From NCBI RefSeq assembly GCF_965138225.1, contig NZ_CBCSAX010000029.1: a stretch of DNA of 8,793 bases; one strand, given 5' to 3'. Shown here piece by piece: positions 1 through 4,630 of the stretch. Origin of the DNA: Helicobacter_D ganmani (lineage in GTDB: Bacteria > Campylobacterota > Campylobacteria > Campylobacterales > Helicobacteraceae). A program made the position numbers and the translations under genes. The notes beneath the pieces are model-generated. The model ran no database searches and was not told where the DNA came from. It saw nothing but the letters and a program-made list of their open reading frames with translations. Numbering within the stretch: position 1 is the first letter of the stretch; every line of letters begins with the position of its first letter.

Positions 1-221
1 TGCAAGCGTAAGTGAAGAAATCCAATCCATAATCACGCATACATAAATCTTTACAATGGAATCTTTAAAGCAATTTAAGAGTATAGACTGCCACACGTGA
101 TAAACACGCTCGCAATGATAGAAAGTCAGCTATTGCGTCCTTGTGAATTAGCATTGCAATCTAAATGCAAAGACTCACCTTTTGCGATTTTATATAAGCA
201 GAATCTTTCAAGGACAAGCAG
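1..221. other. Left-edge region without a supportable complete gene
   Basis: No convincing complete gene is visible here. Two short readings touch the left edge and overlap, so at most one is real. On the plus strand, positions 2-46 read as the last 14 residues of an ORF (ASVSEEIQSIITHT, then TAA). Its SVSE resembles the SVSEATN of the GT4 domain at 6319-6332, and 14 bases are identical. On the minus strand, an ATG at 40-38 opens MRDYGLDFFTYAC and runs off the edge, but I see no good ribosome binding site. The rest is non-coding and includes the inverted repeat pair at 84-163. The stretch between that pair and the stop of the minus-strand glycosyltransferase shows no T-run, so no classical terminator is evident. 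Confidence 0.35.
84..163. repeat. Imperfect inverted pair of a short CATTGCGAG-type dispersed repeat
   Basis: Read on the minus strand, 119-86 starts CATTGCGAG, has a CGTG...CACG core and ends GTGGCAGTC. This resembles the small palindromic repeats scattered between genes in many bacterial genomes. A diverged copy in the opposite orientation lies at about 131-163 (ATTGCGT ... TTGCAATCTA). The two can pair: 84-93 with 154-163 (8 of 10 bases) and 111-116 with 132-137 (6 of 6), leaving a 15-base loop. The structure lies about 60 bp past the stop of the minus-strand glycosyltransferase, so it could stabilise that mRNA's 3' end. Membership in a repeat family is inferred from pattern memory only. 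Confidence 0.45.
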
Positions 222-1622
222 TCAGTCAAAGCATAATTTTGTGAGTTTCCTCCCAATCCTAAAAGACAAATGTTTCTTTAAATGTTCCGATTCTTTGAAA
301 TCCCAATAATCTTGCAAAGAGTTTGCATTCTCTATGTTTTTTAGCTTTTTGTATCTCTGTAATACCCGATAAATCACCCCAAAACTTTTTAAAAAATTTG
401 AAATGCTTTTGAAGCTTGAAAGTGTGGCTAATCCCAACTGATACTCTAGGCTTTGATGTAAGAGTGCATACGCACCGATTTTTTGTTCTTTTGCATAGGG
501 TTTGATTTTTGCTAGTAGGGGCAGGAAACCCATAGGGTCAGCTTGGAAGCTTTCTAAATTCATCGCCAACATACATAAGCGATTCAAAATGTTTTGCTTT
601 AGAATCGCACAAGTTTGAGGCTCTATCTTTCCGCTTTCCATTTGTCTGAAAATATCTACTAGCATTGTTGCGGCACTTCCAGCACGACAATATTTGTGCA
701 AAAGCATAGGATTCCCGCAAAAATCTTTCAAATAGCATTGAAGTTGTTTTGGAATGTTTTTAAGCCCCGTCTTGCCCCCATAATTTGTCATACTATGGGG
801 GTGAATACGATAAAAATAAAGTTTTTGGGGAAAAATAAAAATACATTGACTTTGAGCAAGAAGCAAAAGCCAAAAGTGATGGTCTTCCTCCAAAGGAACA
901 TTTGCAAATTTGAGTGAAATGGCTTGCAAAAACCTAAAATCAAGCATTCCTTGCCAAGTAAAAGCATACCATTTTCGTTCTACTAGCTTGCTTTGTGTAA
1001 ATAATGCCGCAGGTGTAATCTTGCATTCCTCGCAGAAGCCATATTTTGTAAGTGGAGTTGGCTTTTTTGCGGAATCGTAGTTAAGATTTCCTTCGTATTT
1101 TCGCTGAAAATCAAACCAAAGCACATCTACCCCTCGCATTCTCTTAACGCATTGTTCTACACAATCTAGCTCTATATAATCATCACTATCTACGAATTGC
1201 AAATAGTCAATGATTGGAATCTCTAGCGAACTTTTAAGGCTATAAATGGTGTGGATTTGGTAGAGATTCTCTCCTATTATTTGATGGGAATGCAAAGAAT
1301 CTGCGTCCTTTGTGGATTCCTTTGTGATTGCCACAAGCTCCCCACTGAAAAACTCTATTCCCGCATTTCTAGCATTTGCTTGTCCGCCATTTTCTTTATC
1401 AATAATTGTGATTCTGCTGTCTTTTTGTGCATATTCTTTGGCTATTTGCAAGCTAGAATCTGTGCTTCCATCGTTAATTAAAAGAATTTCTAAGTTTTTA
1501 TAGGTTTGATGAAGGATGCTTTCTAGGCATTCTCTTAAATATTTTTCTACATTATAGATAGGGATAATAATGCCAACTATCTTATTTCCATATTCATTGG
1601 AATTGGATTTAGTTTTTTGCAT
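222..1622 (-). CDS. Family 2 glycosyltransferase (GT-A fold) with an insert before the DxD motif
   Basis: This 466-residue protein probably transfers a sugar from a nucleotide-sugar to a growing surface glycan on the cytoplasmic face of the inner membrane. The GT2 core is clear. VGIIIPIYNVEKYLRECLES (16-35) is the nucleotide-binding start, followed by LLINDGSTD (47-55), GGQANARNAGI (79-89) and the metal-binding DSDD (145-148). The likely catalytic acid lies in EEDHHF (245-250), and RIHPHSMTN (272-280) is the usual acceptor-side motif. Normally only a few residues separate ARNAGIEFFSGE from FVDSDD; here about 40 extra residues (roughly 96-138) intervene. The C-terminal part (about 300-466) is helical and ends in HLKKHLSFRIG (444-454), like the tail of the gene at 6996. 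The start is supported by AAGGA four bases upstream (1631-1627). It is transcribed away from the other genes. Donor and acceptor cannot be predicted. Confidence 0.93.
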   Translation of the reverse strand: MQKTKSNSNEYGNKIVGIIIPIYNVEKYLRECLESILHQTYKNLEILLINDGSTDSSLQIAKEYAQKDSRITIIDKENGGQANARNAGIEFFSGELVAITKESTKDADSLHSHQIIGENLYQIHTIYSLKSSLEIPIIDYLQFVDSDDYIELDCVEQCVKRMRGVDVLWFDFQRKYEGNLNYDSAKKPTPLTKYGFCEECKITPAALFTQSKLVERKWYAFTWQGMLDFRFLQAISLKFANVPLEEDHHFWLLLLAQSQCIFIFPQKLYFYRIHPHSMTNYGGKTGLKNIPKQLQCYLKDFCGNPMLLHKYCRAGSAATMLVDIFRQMESGKIEPQTCAILKQNILNRLCMLAMNLESFQADPMGFLPLLAKIKPYAKEQKIGAYALLHQSLEYQLGLATLSSFKSISNFLKSFGVIYRVLQRYKKLKNIENANSLQDYWDFKESEHLKKHLSFRIGRKLTKLCFD

Positions 1623-1695
1623 TTATTCCTTTTATATTCGTGTTTTTTGAAGAACTCTTAATAGCTTGAATGAATTTATCAATACTTTCTTTTTC

Positions 1696-1719
1696 TATTG
1701 AAAATTATAGTTTTCAATA
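1696..1719 (-). promoter_or_regulatory. Palindrome copy 1, candidate operator/promoter of the GT2 gene
   Basis: This is a perfect 9-bp inverted repeat (TATTGAAAA / TTTTCAATA) around a 6-base spacer. On the minus strand it contains TATAAT at 1709-1704, in the correct orientation to serve as a -10 box for the GT2 gene whose start is 74 bp downstream. Positions 1696-1717 are the exact reverse complement of 1924-1945. The match between palindrome and -10 box suggests a repressor or activator site over the promoter. No regulator family is identified. Confidence 0.5.
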
Positions 1720-1741
1720 CATATATTTTCTTGTGTGGGAA

Positions 1742-1834
1742 ATGGAGTATGCAGGATTATTAGGAATCGCAAAGCACATCATAGCTCGCAAATATGAGTT
1801 GATGAGAAAACACTTCGTGTGTTTTATTCAATAA
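1742..1834 (+). CDS. Doubtful 30-codon ORF in the divergent intergenic region
   Basis: An ATG at 1742 opens 30 codons (beginning MEYAGLLGIAK, then HIIARKYELM) and ends with TAA at 1832-1834. GGGA stands only two bases before the ATG, which is too close for a good ribosome binding site. The composition is mildly protein-like and basic (several K, R and H) with no recognisable domain. It lies between the two inverted palindromes, so it could be a small leader peptide, the residue of a decayed gene, or chance. I lean towards chance or a remnant. Confidence 0.2.
   Translation: MEYAGLLGIAKHIIARKYELMRKHFVCFIQ
1807..1825. other. Small hairpin AAAACAC-TTCGT-GTGTTTT
   Basis: There is a 7-bp perfect stem with a 5-base loop, with A-run and T-run arms like a weak bidirectional terminator. 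The stem is short and AT-rich, and it overlaps the doubtful small ORF at 1742-1834. It could help separate the divergent transcripts but is weak evidence for termination. Confidence 0.25.
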
Positions 1835-1903
1835 AGATTAAAATTTAGATGAATTTAACCTATGATTCCTCCTTAAATCATTTGGTATGTAATTTTAAGA
1901 ATT

Positions 1904-1916
1904 TATAATATATAAT
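1904..1916 (+). promoter_or_regulatory. Candidate upstream -10 boxes for the tagD operon
   Basis: TATAAT occurs at 1904-1909 and again at 1911-1916. Campylobacterota sigma-70 promoters depend mainly on the -10 box and often lack a clear -35, so either could start the operon. Transcription would begin at about 1916-1924, placing palindrome copy 2 at or just after the start site, as expected for a repressor operator. A third TATAAT lies inside that palindrome at 1932-1937. Sequence alone does not decide between them. Confidence 0.45.
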
Positions 1917-1923
1917 GGCGGGT

Positions 1924-1945
1924 TTGAAAACTATAATTTTCAATA
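1924..1945 (+). promoter_or_regulatory. Palindrome copy 2, candidate operator/promoter of the tagD operon
   Basis: TTGAAAA and TTTTCAA form a 7-bp perfect inverted repeat around CTATAA, 27 bp before the tagD start. Its 22 bases are identical to the reverse complement of 1696-1717. In the plus direction it carries TATAAT at 1932-1937, which would give a leader of roughly 29 nt. It is thus the mirror image of the site before the divergent GT2 gene. Confidence 0.5.
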
Positions 1946-1972
1946 CAAAATTTGGATTAATTGTAGGCATTA

Positions 1973-2380
1973 ATGATTTTAGAGCGCAAAAGAGTTTTGA
2001 CATTTGGAACTTTTGATTTATTTCATTTTGGGCATTTAAAGCTTTTAGAAAGAGCTTCAAGATTGGGAGATGAGCTTTTTGTCGGCATTTCCTCTGACGC
2101 ATTGAATTTTTCAAAAAAGGCGCGCAATCCCATTATGAGCGAGATTGAGAGGGCGCATATTGTTGCTTCTTTGAAATTTGTCAATAGTGTTTTCTTAGAA
2201 GAGTCTTTGGAGTTAAAAAGAGAGTATTTATTGCGTTATGAAGCAGATATTTTAGTAATGGGTGATGATTGGGCAGGAAAATTTGATGATTTTAGAGATA
2301 TTTGTCAAGTCGTGTATCTGCCTAGAACGCAAAATATTTCCACAAGCGAACTTTTACAAAGAATTAAAAATGACTTTTAA
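1973..2380 (+). CDS. tagD: TagD-type glycerol-3-phosphate cytidylyltransferase
   Basis: The predicted cytosolic enzyme joins CTP and sn-glycerol-3-phosphate to give CDP-glycerol and pyrophosphate, the activated donor for glycerol-phosphate transfer. Its 135 residues match the family's usual length of about 130. It shows the nucleotidyltransferase signature GTFDLFHFGH (12-21) with HxGH at 18-21, MGDDWAGKFD (96-105), which is nearly the Bacillus TagD wording, and VVYLPRTQNISTSEL (113-127), the counterpart of the RTEGISTT motif. The usual glycine of that last motif is asparagine here (N121), a small deviation near the nucleotide site. The ATG at 1973 places the motif as in TagD; upstream TAGG is a modest ribosome binding site. 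It is the first gene of the plus-strand operon and its end overlaps the next gene by 11 bp. Another phospho-polyol or phospho-alcohol substrate is possible, but the downstream TagF-like domain favours glycerol. Confidence 0.92.
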   Translation: MILERKRVLTFGTFDLFHFGHLKLLERASRLGDELFVGISSDALNFSKKARNPIMSEIERAHIVASLKFVNSVFLEESLELKREYLLRYEADILVMGDDWAGKFDDFRDICQVVYLPRTQNISTSELLQRIKNDF

Positions 2381-3629
2381 AAAGATTTTCCAAAAGACTT
2401 ATCGGGAAAGCAGAGGAGCGAATCCTTTGACTTTTGTTTTTTGTCTATTGGCGCAAGTTTATATGCAAAGTCTAAAAACCCATTCTAAAGCCTTTTTGAT
2501 TCTTAAAAACTTACAATTTTTCAAACAAAGAATCGCGGAATTTTATTTCGCAGAGATTTTTTATTTTTATGGGGATTTCACGCGGAGTTTAAAGCATTTG
2601 GATTGTTTTTTGAAATCTAATCCCAACCACGCAGACGCGATTTACCTGCAAGCAATGTTGCTAGCTTATTTGGGTTGCAAGCAAGAAGCCTTTTTATCCT
2701 TGGAGCATCTCTTGCAAAAATCCAAAAGGCTAAAGACTTGGATAATTCTTGCAAAAATTATCCAAGATTCTAAGGATTTAGAGGCTGCCAAGCAGATTTT
2801 AAGTAATAATCTTTATCGTCTTGAAAGATTTAAGCCGCACCAATGGGAGATTCTAAAGCACCTCGCAAATGCAGCTGCTAGAATCGGGGAATATAAAGAA
2901 GCTAAAAGACTTTTTAAGGAATCTTTATTTTTGCAAGGCAATTCTAAGAATCTTATCACAAAAGAAGTAATGGATTTAAAAAGTGCAAAAGAGGCATTAG
3001 AGGATTTGCGGAATCTCTTAGAAGCAAACGAAATCCAAATGTTTTTGGTCTCTGGCACATTTCTAGGTTGCGTGCGTGAGCATAATTTCATTTCCTATGA
3101 TAAGGATATAGATGTTGGGATTTACAAGCAAGATTTGCAAAAAGCAAGAGAAGTTCTACAAAAAAGTAAGAATTTCAAGCTCAATACTCTTTTTAAAAAT
3201 TATCAAGGTGGCGTGCAGATTCGCCATTTAAACAACACTTATATTGATGTTTTTGCGCATTATGAGGAGCGGGGGAGGATTTATCACGATGGAGATTATG
3301 TGCGGTGGTGGAATACACCTTTTAAGCTTGCACCTTATGAGTTTTTGGGTAAGCAATATCTAGCACCAAAAAACTATACTTTGTATTTGAAAGAAAACTA
3401 TGGCGAATGGAAAACCCCAAAAGATTCTGCGCAATATGAGACTTTTTTGACCACTCCGAATATGGAAATTACAAATAAACAATGGTTTATTTGTTCGCTT
3501 TATAATCTGCTTTTTGAAGTGTTTTCTATGCGCAATGAAAGCAAAATTTTAGAAAGATTAAGAGAACTAGGCGAAAAGGATTTTGTGCAAGAGTATTTGG
3601 AATTTAAACAAGGAGTTACAACAGAATGA
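2370..3629 (+). CDS. TPR-LicD fusion, predicted phospho-alcohol transferase
   Basis: LicD-family enzymes move phosphocholine, and relatives such as fukutin/FKRP move phospho-polyols, from CDP-linked donors to glycans. This 419-residue protein has an N-terminal helical TPR-like half (about 25-200; for example 55-87, 88-118 and 160-190), then a LicD domain (about 200-365). Key LicD elements are SGTFLGCVRE (228-237), the acidic DKDIDVG (244-250) for metal binding, YIDVFAHY (291-298) with a further acidic residue, and YGEWKTP (344-350). No signal peptide or membrane helix is seen. I chose the ATG at 2370, which overlaps the tagD stop, instead of the longer frame from 2262. The extra 36 residues from 2262 are an out-of-frame reading of tagD. 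The ribosome binding site is weak (AAAGAA), so coupling to tagD translation is likely. With TagD next door, CDP-glycerol is a plausible donor; CDP-choline cannot be excluded, but no choline genes are seen. Confidence 0.88.
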   Translation: MTFKKIFQKTYRESRGANPLTFVFCLLAQVYMQSLKTHSKAFLILKNLQFFKQRIAEFYFAEIFYFYGDFTRSLKHLDCFLKSNPNHADAIYLQAMLLAYLGCKQEAFLSLEHLLQKSKRLKTWIILAKIIQDSKDLEAAKQILSNNLYRLERFKPHQWEILKHLANAAARIGEYKEAKRLFKESLFLQGNSKNLITKEVMDLKSAKEALEDLRNLLEANEIQMFLVSGTFLGCVREHNFISYDKDIDVGIYKQDLQKAREVLQKSKNFKLNTLFKNYQGGVQIRHLNNTYIDVFAHYEERGRIYHDGDYVRWWNTPFKLAPYEFLGKQYLAPKNYTLYLKENYGEWKTPKDSAQYETFLTTPNMEITNKQWFICSLYNLLFEVFSMRNESKILERLRELGEKDFVQEYLEFKQGVTTE

Positions 3630-4630
3630 AAGTATTAATTTTTTATCCTTTTTATTTTTATGCGATGAAAATTTATCATAAAGATAAAGACTATGAAAAA
3701 GCAAATAAGTTTTACCAAATTGCAGAGAGGTTTTGCCCAAACCATACAGAGAATTTGTTTAAAATCGGAATGTGCTATAAAAAATGCAAAAATTACAAAG
3801 AAGCAAGTCAGTATTTTGAAAAAGCACTAGAGTTAGACTCTGAAAACGAAAAATACAAAGAACAATTCCAAATTGCGAAAATGAGGGATTTTGCACTTTT
3901 TGCTCCCACAAAGCTTTGGTGGCAAGAAATCATCGCCATAGAGGAGGAAATCAAACAAAAAGGGGAGAGCTATGGCAAATGCCTAAATCTCGCAGAGGAT
4001 TGTATAGCAATGCACTATTATGATAAAGCAGTCAAAGCTTACAAAAGAGCTATTGCGCTGTGCGAACACAAGGAAAATCTTGCACAACTTTATTATGAAA
4101 TGGGATATGCTTATGAGAATTTATCAGACGAAGTGAGTTTAAGATTAGCTAAAGAAACTTATGCACAAGCGATTAAATTAGATGAGGAGTTAGAATCCAA
4201 GAGATATGGAATCGGGGTTTTTCACTTTGCAAAAGAGCGATGGAGGTTTGCTAATCGTGCTTTTTTGGAGCAACTGCACTCTTGCGATTCTGATGATTTG
4301 CTACTTAAAAAAATAGGCGAAAGCTTTGAGCGGCTTTATGATTGGCAAAATGCTATGAAATATTATCAAGAATCCTTGAAACTCAATTATCAAAACCCGC
4401 AAACACATTTTCGGCTTGGATTTGTTCAGGAGCGTATGGGAGATTTAAAAGGTGCGGTAGAATCCTACACGCAAGGTGTCAATCGCAACAATACTTTGAA
4501 TAACTATTGGATTTATCGTTTGGGATTCTGTCTCTCCTCACTCCAAGACTTTGAGGGTGCGACACAGGCATTTTTAAATCTCCAAACAACGAATGCATAC
4601 CCACTATTAGTCGGGGGGGGGGAATTATAA
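3626..4630 (+). CDS. TPR-repeat protein with a G10 tract at its 3' end
   Basis: This 334-residue protein is built of tetratricopeptide-type helical repeats. Examples are KDYEKANKFYQIAERFCPNH (21-40), NYKEASQYFEKALELDSEN (56-74), YYDKAVKAYKRAIAL (131-145), DWQNAMKYYQESLKL (239-253) and GDLKGAVESYTQGV (272-285). No catalytic motif is visible, so a scaffold or partner-binding role is inferred. The hydrophobic N-terminus (VLIFYPFYFYAM) is short and without a basic region or cleavage site, so I do not call it a signal peptide. The start overlaps the previous stop as ATGA, with AAGGAG ten bases upstream. The last codons run through ten G residues (4613-4622), giving ...LLVGGGEL and TAA. The next gene starts at the very next base and in the same frame, so this protein may have been, or may act as, the TPR arm of the TagF-like enzyme. 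Confidence 0.88.
   Translation: MKVLIFYPFYFYAMKIYHKDKDYEKANKFYQIAERFCPNHTENLFKIGMCYKKCKNYKEASQYFEKALELDSENEKYKEQFQIAKMRDFALFAPTKLWWQEIIAIEEEIKQKGESYGKCLNLAEDCIAMHYYDKAVKAYKRAIALCEHKENLAQLYYEMGYAYENLSDEVSLRLAKETYAQAIKLDEELESKRYGIGVFHFAKERWRFANRAFLEQLHSCDSDDLLLKKIGESFERLYDWQNAMKYYQESLKLNYQNPQTHFRLGFVQERMGDLKGAVESYTQGVNRNNTLNNYWIYRLGFCLSSLQDFEGATQAFLNLQTTNAYPLLVGGGEL
4613..4622 (+). repeat. G10 homopolymer, candidate phase-variation tract and Shine-Dalgarno
   Basis: Ten consecutive G bases lie in the last codons of the TPR gene and end eight bases before the ATG of the TagF-GT4 gene. Poly-G tracts of this length slip during replication in Helicobacter and Campylobacter. At G10 the upstream frame ends ...VGGGEL at TAA 4628-4630. 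At G9 it would end ...VGGGNYK at a TGA overlapping the next ATG (ATGA). At G11 it would run to TAA at 4660-4662. Five or more G can also pair with the anti-Shine-Dalgarno CCUCC with one G-U pair, and no other ribosome binding site is visible for the downstream gene. Confidence 0.85.

Noticed and set aside
97..309. Plus-strand 70-codon frame at the end of the GT2 gene
   Set aside because: It overlaps the repeat pair and the GT2 C-terminus antisense, with no ribosome binding site or domain.
775..801. Perfect 8-bp inverted repeat (CCCCCATA / TATGGGGG, 11-base loop) inside the GT2 gene
   Set aside because: It encodes the conserved HPHSMTN region and its neighbouring glycines; short stem with a long loop, likely coincidence.
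2262..2369. Upstream extension of the TPR-LicD frame to an ATG at 2262
   Set aside because: These 36 codons overlap the conserved MGDDW to RTQNIST region of tagD in another frame; the ATG at 2370 at the tagD stop fits operon spacing.
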